58,080 nucleotides of DNA from Microthrixaceae bacterium (GCA_947455015.1 CANGMY010000002.1:1-58080), one strand, 5' to 3'. Positions 35,149 through 45,842 are shown, counted from the stretch's first letter. Notes: a model not told the origin generated them from the sequence alone. Made by a program: numbers and translations.

Positions 35149-35931
35149 ATGAAGCGGGAGGTCATCAATGGCCTTCACGTCGGGAGACTCGACCGACCAG
35201 CGATGCCGAGAATTGTTTTCGTGCATGGCGTGATGGATAGGGGCGCCACGTTTCTCAATGTCACGCGTCGGATGAAAAACGAATCGTGGTTGATCTACGA
35301 CCGGCGCGGCTATGGGCGTTCTGAAGCAGTTGATGTGCCGGTATTTCATGATCATGTTGCTGACCTCAAACGATTCATCGAAGTCGAGTCTGGAGGAAGT
35401 CCTGTCGTCCTCGTCGGCCACAGTTTGGGCGGAACGATTGCGCTGTCGGCAGCATCCCAAGCGTCGAACTCGGTTGCTGCAGTAGTTGTACATGAAGCGC
35501 CACTGCCGTGGCTCGACTGGTGGCCGATTCGCGGCGAAGACGGTCGGCGCCTCGAGGATGAATCGTCGGGCGCCGCTGTTCGACGGGTGATGGAGCGCAC
35601 GGCGGGCAAAGGCGTATGGGATTCGCTGCCGGAAGCGGTTCGTGCTCAGCGACTCTCAGAGGGACCCGTGATGGTGTCTGAGCTCGTCACTGCACGTGAG
35701 GGTTGTCCCTTCTCGTCAGATCGATTGTCGATGCCGGTTGTTGTATCGCGAGGATCTACCTCGATTGGTCATCGCGAGCAGGCCCAACAATGGCTCGTTG
35801 ATTTCCTTCCGAACGCCTCGACGGCAACCATCGATGGCGCCGCTCACAATGTGCAAGCTTCACACCCCGATGCGTTTGCGAATTTGTTGCACGACGTCCT
35901 CGAGAGTGTGACGAGCGAGAAATCGTCGTAG
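35149..35931 (+). CDS. Alpha/beta-hydrolase
   Basis: Product of 260 aa. Motifs: IVFVHGVMDRGATFLN, YDRRGYGRSEA, nucleophile Ser in VLVGHSLGGTIALSA, and a C-terminal His in GAAHNVQASHP. Substrate unknown. The ATG follows the pyruvate kinase stop by four bases. Its TAG stop (35929-35931) forms the first three bases of the TAGCGT in front of the next gene. Confidence 0.85.
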   Translation: MKREVINGLHVGRLDRPAMPRIVFVHGVMDRGATFLNVTRRMKNESWLIYDRRGYGRSEAVDVPVFHDHVADLKRFIEVESGGSPVVLVGHSLGGTIALSAASQASNSVAAVVVHEAPLPWLDWWPIRGEDGRRLEDESSGAAVRRVMERTAGKGVWDSLPEAVRAQRLSEGPVMVSELVTAREGCPFSSDRLSMPVVVSRGSTSIGHREQAQQWLVDFLPNASTATIDGAAHNVQASHPDAFANLLHDVLESVTSEKSS

Positions 35932-35934
35932 CGT
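35929..35934 (+). promoter_or_regulatory. Leaderless-type -10 overlapping a stop codon (TAGCGT, 6 bases before GTG 35941)
   Basis: The TAG stop of the hydrolase gene is also the TAG of TAGCGT, spaced six bases from the GTG of the DUF3151 gene. Confidence 0.5.
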
Positions 35935-35940
35935 GGTCCC

Positions 35941-36387
35941 GTGACTGAATCTCGACCCGTCAATCTTTCAACCTCTGGTCCGCCTGAGACGGTGCTCCCT
36001 GAAGAACCTGCCGCTTTGCGCCATGCGCTTGAACAAGCGAAGCGGTCGGATTCAAATCGCCTCGAAGCACTAGGGGCAGTGGCAAGCAGCGCTCCGCGAT
36101 CAAGCGCAGCGTGGGCGGCAATGGGGGAGAACGCCGCTTCGACGATCGAGGCCTATGCCTATTTCCGTGTGGGTTATCACCGTGGACTCGACACTCTTCG
36201 GGCCAATGGGTGGCGTGGGTCGGGTTATGTCCGCTGGACACATCTTTCAAACCGAGGATTCCTTTCGAGTCTGAATGGGCTCGCGAAGACAGCGGCAGAG
36301 ATTGGTGAACTCGACGAAGCAGAGCGTTGCGAACTGTTCCTGCGTCAATGCGATCCCACTTGGCCACCGGCTGATCTTTCGAGTTGA
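35941..36387 (+). CDS. DUF3151 family protein
   Basis: Product of 148 aa. The body matches the actinobacterial DUF3151 pattern: AWAAMGENA, then EAYAYFRVGYHRGLDTLRANGWRG and a C-terminal NRGFLSSLNGLAKTAAEIGE with ERCELFLRQCDP. Helical, soluble and without known function. It starts with GTG nine bases after the hydrolase stop and is followed by MobA after a three-base gap. Confidence 0.88.
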   Translation: MTESRPVNLSTSGPPETVLPEEPAALRHALEQAKRSDSNRLEALGAVASSAPRSSAAWAAMGENAASTIEAYAYFRVGYHRGLDTLRANGWRGSGYVRWTHLSNRGFLSSLNGLAKTAAEIGELDEAERCELFLRQCDPTWPPADLSS

Positions 36388-36390
36388 CCG

Positions 36391-36981
36391 ATGGCGGCGC
36401 TGAATTTCACCGGAGTTGTGCTTACCGGTGGTTTTTCGCGACGAATGGGACAGGACAAGTCACTTCTCGAGGTCAGCGGGACGGTCCTGACATCGATCGT
36501 TGCGACGGCGCTCAGATCGGCGGGTGCTTCGGAGGTCATCGCTGTCGGAGGTGATATCGAAGCGCTGGAAGCGCTTTCGACAATCGACCGAGCGGTCTCA
36601 GACAAGTTTCCGGGCGAGGGGCCCTTGGGTGGAATTCTCACTTCGTTTGAGCAAGCCCAAGATGATGTGGTGGTGGTTCTCGCCTGCGATACACCGCTGG
36701 TCGATGCGGAAACGCCACTCTCCCTCTTGGCTGGACTTTCGTCAGTCAGCGACTGCGCCGTGGCCTACGCGTGTGTCGATGGGCGAGTTCAACCGCTCAC
36801 TGCTGCCTGGAGGCGGAGCATCGCCATCGAGCCAGTACGGGTCGCATTCGAACGGGGAGATCGTGCACCGCGAAGTGTTTTCCCTGCTCTGAAAGTCGTT
36901 GAAGTCACAACGATTTCGCCAGCGGCGGTCGAAGACGTCGATCATCCCGAGGATCTGCAACGCTACGCTGCCGGTTCTTAG
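36391..36981 (+). CDS. mobA: Molybdenum cofactor guanylyltransferase
   Basis: Product of 196 aa. It adds GMP from GTP to molybdopterin cofactor. The nucleotide-binding loop is VVLTGGFSRRMGQDKSLLEV, followed by FPGEGPLGGILTSF and the metal-site VVLACDTPLVDAE. The GG loop has Phe-Ser-Arg-Arg-Met-Gly, typical for MobA. No other molybdopterin biosynthesis gene is in the window. It is tightly linked to DUF3151 upstream and 29 bases from a rhodanese gene. Confidence 0.88.
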   Translation: MAALNFTGVVLTGGFSRRMGQDKSLLEVSGTVLTSIVATALRSAGASEVIAVGGDIEALEALSTIDRAVSDKFPGEGPLGGILTSFEQAQDDVVVVLACDTPLVDAETPLSLLAGLSSVSDCAVAYACVDGRVQPLTAAWRRSIAIEPVRVAFERGDRAPRSVFPALKVVEVTTISPAAVEDVDHPEDLQRYAAGS

Positions 36982-37010
36982 AAGCAGCCGACACAGAACG
37001 AGGACAATCG

Positions 37011-37337
37011 GTGAGTTCAGTTCCAGAAATCGATCTCAGCACTCTTGAGGGACTGCTTGGCGAAGGCGCAGCACTCATCGACGTGCGTGAAGAGGATGAA
37101 TACACCGATGGTCATGTGGTCGGGGCACTCCACATTGCTCTCGCGACTGTTCCTGATCGCGTGGCCGAGGTTCCGTCAACGGGTCCTGTCTATGTGATCT
37201 GTGCTCTCGGCGGTCGCAGCGCTCGAGCAGCGGAGTTCCTTCGTGCCCAAGGCATCGACGCAATCAATGTCGCCGGCGGAACGAACGGTTGGATCGACAG
37301 CGGACGTCCCGTTGTGCGCGGCAGCTCAGCGGTCTGA
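37011..37337 (+). CDS. Single-domain rhodanese
   Basis: Product of 108 aa. ALIDVREEDEYTDGHVVGALHIAL is the rhodanese N-terminal pattern and Cys64 in YVICALGGRSARAAEFL is the persulfide-forming residue with its loop. It could carry sulfane sulfur to an acceptor. GTG 37011 has a Shine-Dalgarno (GAGGA). RNase D starts nine bases later. Confidence 0.92.
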   Translation: MSSVPEIDLSTLEGLLGEGAALIDVREEDEYTDGHVVGALHIALATVPDRVAEVPSTGPVYVICALGGRSARAAEFLRAQGIDAINVAGGTNGWIDSGRPVVRGSSAV

Positions 37338-37346
37338 CGGAGACAC

Positions 37347-38513
37347 GTGACCGAACCTCAGTTCCGAATTGTTGACACCGACGCGGAGTTTTCTCGCGTC
37401 ATTGATCTCCTCCGGAGCCAACCGAGTTACGCACTCGATACCGAATTCCACCGAGAGCGCACCTACTTCCCCAAGCTTGCTCTCGTACAGATCGCGTGGC
37501 CTGGCGACCTTGTTTTGGTCGATCCGTTGGCGGTCGATCTTCGACCTTTCGCTGAGATTCTTGAGAGCGAAAGCATTGCGGTCTTGCATGCAGCGGATCA
37601 GGACCTAGAAATACTTGAGTTGACCTGTGGGACGGTTCCTAAGGTCCTGTTCGATACGCAGATCGCCGCTGGTTTTCTCGGATTGAGTACTCCTTCACTT
37701 ACGACGATCTACGAACGGTTTGTCGACTTCAGAGTTGGTAAGGGCGATCGCCTCACCGATTGGTTGCAACGCCCGCTCACCGACGGTCAGCTTGTCTATG
37801 CGGCCAACGACGTTGCCCGCCTTCTTGAGGTCCGCGACCGGATCGTCGAGCAGCTTGATGCTCGAGGTCGACTCTCTTGGGCCTTGGACGAGTGCGAGAT
37901 TCAACGGGTTCGCCTTCGGGGACAACGAAACCCCGAAGATGCATGGCGCCGAATCAAAGAAGCGCGGCAGCTGCGGGGCTCGGCTCGAACGGTCGCTCGT
38001 TCGCTTGCCGCATGGAGAGAGCGCCGGGCTGCGGCACTCGATATCCCCGTTCGCTATGTGCTCTCCGATATTGCCCTCACCGGTATTGCTCAGCGTCCGC
38101 CCAAGGATCGGCGAGATCTTGAGAAGGTCCGAGGCTTTGACCGGGGCACCCGAGACGATGTCGTCAACGAGATCCTCGCTGCGGTGAGGGCCGGCGTCGC
38201 GGACACCACACCGATTTTGGACGACGTGGTTCCTGGGGGAGTTGAGAAGGACCTTCGCCCCGCGATTGCGCTCATCTCGGCGTGGATTGCCCAATTGGCA
38301 CGGGATCTTGAGATTGATGCGTCGCTTTTGGCGACTCGAGGCGATATCGAGGCTTTTCTTCGAGGCGACGAAGGTGCCCGCCTGGCGGAAGGGTGGCGAG
38401 ATGACCTCGCCGGACGGCCAGTCCGAAGCCTTCTCGAAGGTGGCGCCGCCGTTGCTTTTGCGGGAAATGGCGAACTTGTGATCGAAGAACGATCCCGGCG
38501 ACCACTCTCATGA
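37347..38513 (+). CDS. Ribonuclease D-like 3'-5' exoribonuclease with HRDC domain
   Basis: Product of 388 aa. DEDD catalytic residues: Asp31 and Glu33 in LDTEFHRERTY, Asp86 in LHAADQDLEIL, and Tyr151/Asp155 in VYAANDVARLLEV. The C-terminal half contains HRDC-type helices (RPPKDRRDLEKVRGFDRGT). This matches RNase D, which trims stable RNA 3' ends. GTG start with a Shine-Dalgarno (GGAGAC) after the rhodanese stop. Confidence 0.93.
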   Translation: MTEPQFRIVDTDAEFSRVIDLLRSQPSYALDTEFHRERTYFPKLALVQIAWPGDLVLVDPLAVDLRPFAEILESESIAVLHAADQDLEILELTCGTVPKVLFDTQIAAGFLGLSTPSLTTIYERFVDFRVGKGDRLTDWLQRPLTDGQLVYAANDVARLLEVRDRIVEQLDARGRLSWALDECEIQRVRLRGQRNPEDAWRRIKEARQLRGSARTVARSLAAWRERRAAALDIPVRYVLSDIALTGIAQRPPKDRRDLEKVRGFDRGTRDDVVNEILAAVRAGVADTTPILDDVVPGGVEKDLRPAIALISAWIAQLARDLEIDASLLATRGDIEAFLRGDEGARLAEGWRDDLAGRPVRSLLEGGAAVAFAGNGELVIEERSRRPLS

Positions 38514-38557
38514 GGAGAAATGGGCCGGAGATGCCACAAGCACCCCTCACGGGCCGA

Positions 38558-38563
38558 TACACT
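38558..38563 (+). promoter_or_regulatory. Possible -10 of the 64-aa Cys/His gene (TACACT)
   Basis: TACACT lies 32 bases before TTG 38596 and leaves room for the GGGAG Shine-Dalgarno at 38584-38588. No clear -35. Confidence 0.35.
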
Positions 38564-38595
38564 CACACGGCAATCTCACCGACGGGAGTTGGCCG

Positions 38596-38790
38596 TTGAA
38601 AAAGGGTCGACATCGGCGTTTTGAGGAAGCGAGAGCCCTCAAGCGCACCAACGACAATCTTGACGCGATCCTCGATGCTCGCGACGCCGAACCGTGCCCC
38701 GAGTGTGGGGCCGATCCGGGCCACGACCATTCGTCGTGGTGCATGTACGACGCCGAGGCCGAACGCGACGAAAGCGCCTGGCCCTCCTGA
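38596..38790 (+). CDS. Small Cys/His protein, 64 aa (putative metal-binding)
   Basis: Product of 64 aa from a TTG start with Shine-Dalgarno GGGAG at seven bases. The basic N-terminus (KKGRHRRFEEARALKR) is followed by CPECGADPGHDHSSWC, which offers CxxC, two His and a further Cys for one metal ion. I do not recognise the family. It lies between RNase D and TypA on the same strand; the TTG start lowers confidence. Confidence 0.6.
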   Translation: MKKGRHRRFEEARALKRTNDNLDAILDARDAEPCPECGADPGHDHSSWCMYDAEAERDESAWPS

Positions 38791-38798
38791 ACTTCCAT

Positions 38799-38819
38799 CG
38801 GTCCATCACCGGTGGACCG
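38799..38819 (+). promoter_or_regulatory. Hairpin in front of typA
   Basis: CGGTCCA (38799-38805) pairs with TGGACCG (38813-38819) over a seven-base loop, between the small gene and the typA GTG. It may act as a weak terminator for the small gene or as a structured typA leader. There is no T-tract. Confidence 0.35.
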
Positions 38820-38834
38820 AACTGAAAGACACTC

Positions 38835-40667
<1,833 letters not shown>

Positions 40668-40670
40668 GCG

Positions 40671-41438
40671 TTACTCAGCGCTTGCCGCTGCACGCTTCAC
40701 TGAAGGATGTGGCAGGAAAACCTGCGTACCGCGTTGTTCGATCAAATCGACGATGCGGTCGTACGCGCCTTGTCCGACGAGGGCAACGATTTCATCTTTG
40801 CTCGAGACATAGACGGGTACATCGCCGACGAATGCTCGGGGATCTTCGGTGCACCACCAATGGAAATCGTCGCCACCTTCGCCCCAATCCCGACGCTTCC
40901 ATTCGCGCAGAATGTTGGTCTCGTACTCGTTGTCGTCGATGTGGAAATCGAGCCGTACCGGAACCTGCCAGCAGACTTCGGGCTTCCAGTCGATGAAATT
41001 CTCGCCGCGAGATTCCGCCGCAGTATGGAAGGCGCAGCCCGCGCCGCCAGGGAAACCGGGTCGGTTCAAGAAAATGCAGGCGCCTTCATGGCGGCGTGTC
41101 ACCCAATCGCCATGATCTTTATGGATCGGGCCACCAAGCGACGCGGCAACCTCTTTGAACTGCCATTCGTCGTCACGCAGACGCGGAAAGACTTCAGCGA
41201 CGCGTTTGCGGTCGTCTTTGTCTGAGAAATGGGCGCCATGGGAGCAACAGCCAAGCATCTTGCTCGCATCGGGTTCTTCCTCGATACCGAGACAGCCATC
41301 GCCGTAGATGCACTTCCAATTACTGGTGAGCCATGTGACATCAAAGGTGTACGTCTCGCCATCGAGATCGAATGAGATCCACTCGTGGACATCATCGTCA
41401 CTGATTTCGCTTCGTTGCCCAGCCATGGATTGATCCAT
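40671..41438 (-). CDS. Cysteine-rich hypothetical protein, 255 aa
   Basis: I do not recognise a named family with confidence. The protein is soluble and has eight cysteines in a spaced pattern: WKCIYGDGCLGIEE, MLGCCSHGAHF, ACIFLNRPGFPGGAGCAFH, EVCWQVPVRLDF and WWCTED, with several histidines. This recalls YkgJ-type proteins in which such cysteines hold a metal or Fe-S cluster. The C-terminal end is a plain helical tail (EIVALVGQGAYDRIVDLIE). No Shine-Dalgarno; a second in-frame ATG at 41426 is possible. It stands alone. Confidence 0.7.
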   Translation of the reverse strand: MDQSMAGQRSEISDDDVHEWISFDLDGETYTFDVTWLTSNWKCIYGDGCLGIEEEPDASKMLGCCSHGAHFSDKDDRKRVAEVFPRLRDDEWQFKEVAASLGGPIHKDHGDWVTRRHEGACIFLNRPGFPGGAGCAFHTAAESRGENFIDWKPEVCWQVPVRLDFHIDDNEYETNILREWKRRDWGEGGDDFHWWCTEDPRAFVGDVPVYVSSKDEIVALVGQGAYDRIVDLIEQRGTQVFLPHPSVKRAAASAE

Positions 41439-41512
41439 TCAGTTCATTGGAATGAGGATGAGCGAAACCCTAGTTGCTGACTCTGTCGCATTCGGTGAGT
41501 AAGTATGTCGTC

Positions 41513-41716
41513 ATGTCCGGAGAATTCGACGAGATCCGTCAACGCCTCGAATCGATCGCCGAGGAACTGGCCGACCTCGCAATTGTTCGATTGCGAGAAT
41601 CAATCGACGCTGGGGGACACGAACTCCCAGTCGACGAGAAACGGTTAACGAGGGCTCGTCGTGCAGTCGAAAAAGCGATCGGACTGCTGAGCGAACCCGA
41701 CGATACGTTGGACTAA
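41513..41716 (+). CDS. Small helical protein, 67 aa
   Basis: Product of 67 aa, highly charged and almost wholly helical (FDEIRQRLESIAEELADLAI and ARRAVEKAIGLLSE), with a coiled-coil-like spacing of Leu/Ile. No Cys, signal peptide or membrane segment. I do not recognise the family. The reading from 41474 is longer, but ATG 41513 begins the conserved-looking part; TAAGTA seven bases before it is a near-miss to the leaderless hexamer. It ends one base before the fbiC stop on the other strand. Confidence 0.6.
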   Translation: MSGEFDEIRQRLESIAEELADLAIVRLRESIDAGGHELPVDEKRLTRARRAVEKAIGLLSEPDDTLD

Positions 41717-41717
41717 C

Positions 41718-44057
41718 TCAAACTCCGGCGAGGCGGCCGTACAAGGTTGTTCGCTGCTCAAGGACGCGCCCAAGTGGCGCGACGAGGTCAGCGAAATCCT
41801 GAGGTTCCATTCCCTGCCCGTGATCGGCTCCTGCAGCGCGACTGATGTTCTCGTCCATGAGTGTTCCACCGAGGTCGTTTGCTCCGGCCTGGAGAGCCTG
41901 CTGTGCACCGCTGACGCCGAGCTTCACCCATGACGTCTGAATGTTGTCGATGAGACCTCGGTAGGCAATGCGCGGCACCGCGTGCATTAGTAGCGTCTCT
42001 CGGAAGGTTGGTCCACGACGTGCCTTCTTCGTGAGATAAAGCGGTGTTGCCATGTGGACGAACGGCAGCGGTACGAACTCGGTAAAGCCACCCGTCTCTT
42101 TTTGAAGATCACGGGTCCGAATGATGTGACGCGCCCAATGAACGGGTCGTTCTACTGATCCGAACATGATCGTGATGTTCGAACGTAGACCGACGCGGTG
42201 AGCAGTTCGGTGGGCTTCCAGCCATTCCTCGGTGTTGATTTTGTCTGAGCAGATGATTGCTCGGATCTCGTCGTCAAGTATTTCCGCTGCAGTGCCAGGC
42301 AACGTTTTGAGACCGGCGTCCTTGAGGCGAAGCAGATAGGAATCGAGTGGCTCCTCGAGTCGGCGTGCACCCTCGGTGACTTCGAGCGCTGTAAATCCAT
42401 GAACGTGGATATCGGGCACAGCATCGGTGACCGCTCGGGCCACATCGATGTAATAGTCGCCATCAAAATCCGGATGAATGCCGCCCTGAAGACAGACCTC
42501 GGTGGCTCCCAAATCTGCTGCCTCGCGAGTGCGTTGCGCAATGTCGTCCAGGGTGAGCAGATACGGGGTTCCTCGGAGATTCAGCGAAAGTGGTCCTTTA
42601 CTGAATCCGCAGAATCGGCACTTAAACGTGCAGACGTTCGTGTAATTGATGTTCCGGTTATGGACCCAAGTGACGGTGTCGCCGACTGCTTCGGCACGCA
42701 ATTCATCAGCGAGCTGGGCGACCGCAGCAAAGTTGGGTCCACGAGCGCCGAAGAGCGTGACGATCTCATCGAGTTCAGGTGTTTGACCAAGGCGAACGCC
42801 CTCGATGACCTCAGCGACAGCGCCGGTGGCCCTTCCTTCGGCGGGAACGTAAGTGGGCGGAGTGATGCGGGATCCGGCACTCCAGATGGTCGAGCGAGGT
42901 CCGATCTGTAACACCTCGACGCCATCGTCGACCTGTTCGGGTGCTGCGGGCTTCAGCGACTGGACGAACACCGCGCCAGCGTCGTCACGAGCGAGTCCGT
43001 CAGCATCTGAACGATCCATGACAGAAAAGCGCAGATCCTCATCGATCCACTTCGGGTCATTTCGAACGAACTCGGGATGAACCGTGAGTCGGGGAGCGAG
43101 GGTGAAGCCCTTCGCTTCAGTGACGGTTCGAAGGATGTCCAGGTCAGGCCACGGACGCTCGGGATTGACGTGATCGGCGGTGACTGGGGAAACGCCGCCC
43201 CAGTCGTCGATGCCGGCGTCAAGAAGCACGCCGAAGTCGTCGGAGAGGTTGGGCGGAGCCTGCAGGTGAATGTCGGGAGGGAGGATCAGCCGCGCCAGTG
43301 CGATTGCGTCGAGGTAAACGTCGGCAGGGCAGGGATCGGATGCATGCATCGCTGTTCCCGCCTTTGGCAGGAAGTTCTGAACGATGACTTCTTGCACGTG
43401 TCCGTGACGACGGTGCGATGCAGCTATTGCTTCCAAAGCTGCAATGCGATCGATGCGATCCTCGCCGATGCCTACGAGAATGCCAGTCGTAAATGGGATC
43501 GACAGTTCGCCCGCTGCTTCAAGCGTTGCAAGCCGACGTTCGGGAGTCTTATCGGGAGCACCCCGATGGCACTCAAGGTCGCCACGCAACGATTCAACCA
43601 TCGCCCCTTGCGACGGCGAAACCTTGCGCAATTGCGCCAACTGATCTGCTGGAAGCGCGCCGGCGTTTGCGTGGGGGAGGAGACCGGTTTCATCGAGGAC
43701 CAATTGCGCCATCGCCGCGACGTAATCGATTGTGGATCCGTACCCGTTGTCTGCAAGCCACTGAGCAGCGACTGGATAGCGATCTTCGGGTGCTTCGCCG
43801 AGAGTGAAAAGTGCCTCGTGACAACCAACTCGGGCACCCGCAATCGCGAGAGCGCGGACCTGAGCAGGAGAGAGATACGGCGATTCAAGGCGAGCCGGAG
43901 GCTGAGCAAAGGTGCAGTAGCCACAGCGATCTCGGCAGAGCATCGTGAGGGGAATGAAGACCTTTGGTGAGTAGGTCACTCGGACACCGAACGTGCGGTC
44001 ACGAATGGACCGAGCTTCCGACAGCAACTCCTCGAGCGGGGCATCAAGCCTTGACAT
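41718..44057 (-). CDS. fbiC: FbiC, 7,8-didemethyl-8-hydroxy-5-deazariboflavin synthase (CofG-CofH fusion)
   Basis: Product of 779 aa with two radical-SAM domains. The N-terminal CofG half has its Fe-S motif CRDRCGYC at residues 41-48; the CofH half has CTFKCRFC near residue 475. Together they make the deazaflavin precursor FO of coenzyme F420 from a pyrimidine intermediate and tyrosine. The fused form is typical of Actinobacteria. The ORF reaches back to 44243 inside the neighbouring gene, but ATG 44057 starts at the usual FbiC N-terminus and has TAGGGT seven bases upstream. It follows pgl on the same strand. Confidence 0.96.
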   Translation of the reverse strand: MSRLDAPLEELLSEARSIRDRTFGVRVTYSPKVFIPLTMLCRDRCGYCTFAQPPARLESPYLSPAQVRALAIAGARVGCHEALFTLGEAPEDRYPVAAQWLADNGYGSTIDYVAAMAQLVLDETGLLPHANAGALPADQLAQLRKVSPSQGAMVESLRGDLECHRGAPDKTPERRLATLEAAGELSIPFTTGILVGIGEDRIDRIAALEAIAASHRRHGHVQEVIVQNFLPKAGTAMHASDPCPADVYLDAIALARLILPPDIHLQAPPNLSDDFGVLLDAGIDDWGGVSPVTADHVNPERPWPDLDILRTVTEAKGFTLAPRLTVHPEFVRNDPKWIDEDLRFSVMDRSDADGLARDDAGAVFVQSLKPAAPEQVDDGVEVLQIGPRSTIWSAGSRITPPTYVPAEGRATGAVAEVIEGVRLGQTPELDEIVTLFGARGPNFAAVAQLADELRAEAVGDTVTWVHNRNINYTNVCTFKCRFCGFSKGPLSLNLRGTPYLLTLDDIAQRTREAADLGATEVCLQGGIHPDFDGDYYIDVARAVTDAVPDIHVHGFTALEVTEGARRLEEPLDSYLLRLKDAGLKTLPGTAAEILDDEIRAIICSDKINTEEWLEAHRTAHRVGLRSNITIMFGSVERPVHWARHIIRTRDLQKETGGFTEFVPLPFVHMATPLYLTKKARRGPTFRETLLMHAVPRIAYRGLIDNIQTSWVKLGVSGAQQALQAGANDLGGTLMDENISRAAGADHGQGMEPQDFADLVAPLGRVLEQRTTLYGRLAGV

Positions 44058-44064
44058 TTGAGAG

Positions 44065-44070
44065 ACCCTA
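44065..44070 (-). promoter_or_regulatory. Leaderless-type -10 overlapping a stop codon (TAGGGT, 7 bases before ATG 44057)
   Basis: The TAG stop of pgl (44068-44070) is the first half of TAGGGT, spaced seven bases from the fbiC ATG. This would allow fbiC to be transcribed without a leader from inside the pentose-phosphate operon. Confidence 0.5.
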
Positions 44071-44754
44071 TCGGGCGGTACGAGAACCCAATGCCTCCGC
44101 GTCGACGAGCCAAATGAGGTCGTCGTTCGCGAGGTGCGCGGCTGGAGCGCTGAGATCACCGTCAAGGACCCGATGCAACGCTTCTGTCTTGGACGCTCCG
44201 GCAACAGTGACGACTGCAGACCGACATCGGGAAATTCCGGCAAAGGTAAAGGTCAGTCGTTCGTGTGGGTTCTGAGCGAGTGGATCGACGTTCGAAACCA
44301 CCAGGCGATCGACGTGAGCAGTCAGTCCTTCGGATTGAGGAAAGAGTGATGCTGTGTGACCGTCTGGACCGAGGCCGAGATGGATGAGGTCGATTGGAGG
44401 TGCTGAGCGCACAAGGCGGTCGTACACATCTGCTGCGTTGGGAATATCGGAACGCATTGGCTGAACGGAAGCCAAGGGCGCAACCTTCGAAAGTAACGAC
44501 TCTTCGACGAGTCGGTAGTTCGAATCTTCGTCAGTGAGCGGGACGCATCGTTCATCTCCCCACCACGCGTCGACTGTCGACCAGTCGATTGCTGGAGCCC
44601 TGAACAGGGCGAGCTGCTCATAGCAATCGCGTGCGGTGGATCCGCCTGAAAAGGCGATCGCGAACTGTGAAGCCTTACGAGCAGCAGCTCGATCAAGAAC
44701 AAGTTGCGCAAAGGATGCGGCGACGTCGTCAACAACGACGAGCGATCCGTTCAC
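44068..44754 (-). CDS. pgl: 6-phosphogluconolactonase
   Basis: Product of 228 aa of the DevB/NagB-like type. It hydrolyses 6-phosphogluconolactone in the oxidative pentose phosphate pathway. Motifs: FAIAFSGGSTARDCYEQLA at the substrate phosphate site, VDAWWGDERCVPLTDEDSNY, and IHLGLGPDGHTASLFP with the catalytic His region. GTG start overlapping the tal stop by four bases. No zwf is present in the window. Confidence 0.92.
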   Translation of the reverse strand: MNGSLVVVDDVAASFAQLVLDRAAARKASQFAIAFSGGSTARDCYEQLALFRAPAIDWSTVDAWWGDERCVPLTDEDSNYRLVEESLLSKVAPLASVQPMRSDIPNAADVYDRLVRSAPPIDLIHLGLGPDGHTASLFPQSEGLTAHVDRLVVSNVDPLAQNPHERLTFTFAGISRCRSAVVTVAGASKTEALHRVLDGDLSAPAAHLANDDLIWLVDAEALGSRTAR

Positions 44755-45842
44755 TTCAGCGACTTCGCCTTCTCTGTGAGCGTCTCAAGTAGATCATCGA
44801 AGGACTTCGAAAACGATGCAACACCTTCGTCTTCGAGCTGCTTGGTGACATCTGACAGAGAAAGTCCGAGTGCCGCAAAACCATTGAGGACCGCATGGGC
44901 TCCAGCGAGATCGGCGTCGACGGTGCGGGCGACAGTCCCGTGGTCGTCGAAATCGTCGAGGGTCTTCTCCGGGATGGTGTTGACCGTGTTCGGGCCAATG
45001 AGGGAGTCGACATAGAGCGTGTCGGGGTAGTCGGGATTCTTCGTTGAGGTCGATGCCCAAAGTGGGCGCTGAGGACGAGCGCCTCGAGCGACGAGAGCGT
45101 CCCAGCGCGGTCCGCTGAACGTCTTGAGGAAGGCTTCATACGCAACCTGCGCATTGGCGACCGCGACCTTTCCCATGAGTGCCTTTGCGTCGTCCGAGCC
45201 CAGCGCCTCGAGCCGCTTATCGGCTTCGGAGTCGACACGACTGATGAAGAACGATGCAACCGATGACACCGCGGACAGGTCGCCTTCACGTGCTTCGAGG
45301 CCAGAGATGTACGCCTCCATGACCTCGCGGTAGCGCTCGAGCGAGAAGAGGAGCGTGACATTGACGCTCACGCCTTCGGAGATCATCGCTTTGATGGCCG
45401 GAAGGCCTTCGGCAGTGCCAGGGATCTTGATGTACAGGTTTGGCTTGTTAATGAGCCCGTGAAGGTGACGCGCAGCTGAAGCGGTGCCGTCGGTGTCGCG
45501 AGCGAGTAGAGGCGAGACCTCGATCGACACATAGCCGTCGATTCCGTTGCTGGCGTCGTACACCGGGCGAAGAATGTCGAGAACGTTGTTGATGTCGGTG
45601 ACCACAAGTTCCCAGTACGCATCGGTCACCGAAGTGCCAGCAGCGAGCAACTGACGAAACTGTTCGTCGTAAGAATCGCCACCAGAAATTGCCTTCTGGA
45701 AAATGGTGGGATTCGAGGTGACGCCTCGAACGCCGCGATCAACCCACGTCTTCATCTCGCCGTTTTCGATCCAGTCGCGGCGGACATTGTCGAGCCATGG
45801 GCTCTGGTCCTCAGTCGCATAGAGGTCTGTAAGTCGTGACAT
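44751..45842 (-). CDS. tal: Transaldolase
   Basis: Product of 363 aa, the long actinobacterial/cyanobacterial-type transaldolase. Seen: WLDNVRRDWIENGEMKTWVD, GVTSNPTIFQKAI, VSIEVSPLLARDT, NLYIKIPGTAEGLPAI with the Schiff-base Lys, and RPLWASTSTKNPDYPDTLYV. It interconverts sedoheptulose-7-phosphate/glyceraldehyde-3-phosphate and erythrose-4-phosphate/fructose-6-phosphate. ATG 45842 has GGAG eight bases upstream and lies 14 bases after the tkt stop. Confidence 0.95.
   Translation of the reverse strand: MSRLTDLYATEDQSPWLDNVRRDWIENGEMKTWVDRGVRGVTSNPTIFQKAISGGDSYDEQFRQLLAAGTSVTDAYWELVVTDINNVLDILRPVYDASNGIDGYVSIEVSPLLARDTDGTASAARHLHGLINKPNLYIKIPGTAEGLPAIKAMISEGVSVNVTLLFSLERYREVMEAYISGLEAREGDLSAVSSVASFFISRVDSEADKRLEALGSDDAKALMGKVAVANAQVAYEAFLKTFSGPRWDALVARGARPQRPLWASTSTKNPDYPDTLYVDSLIGPNTVNTIPEKTLDDFDDHGTVARTVDADLAGAHAVLNGFAALGLSLSDVTKQLEDEGVASFSKSFDDLLETLTEKAKSLK

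Noticed and set aside
43077..43970. 297-codon forward ORF antisense to fbiC
   Set aside because: Translated composition is low in structure and rich in Arg/Ser; it is a shadow of the clearly coding fbiC frame.
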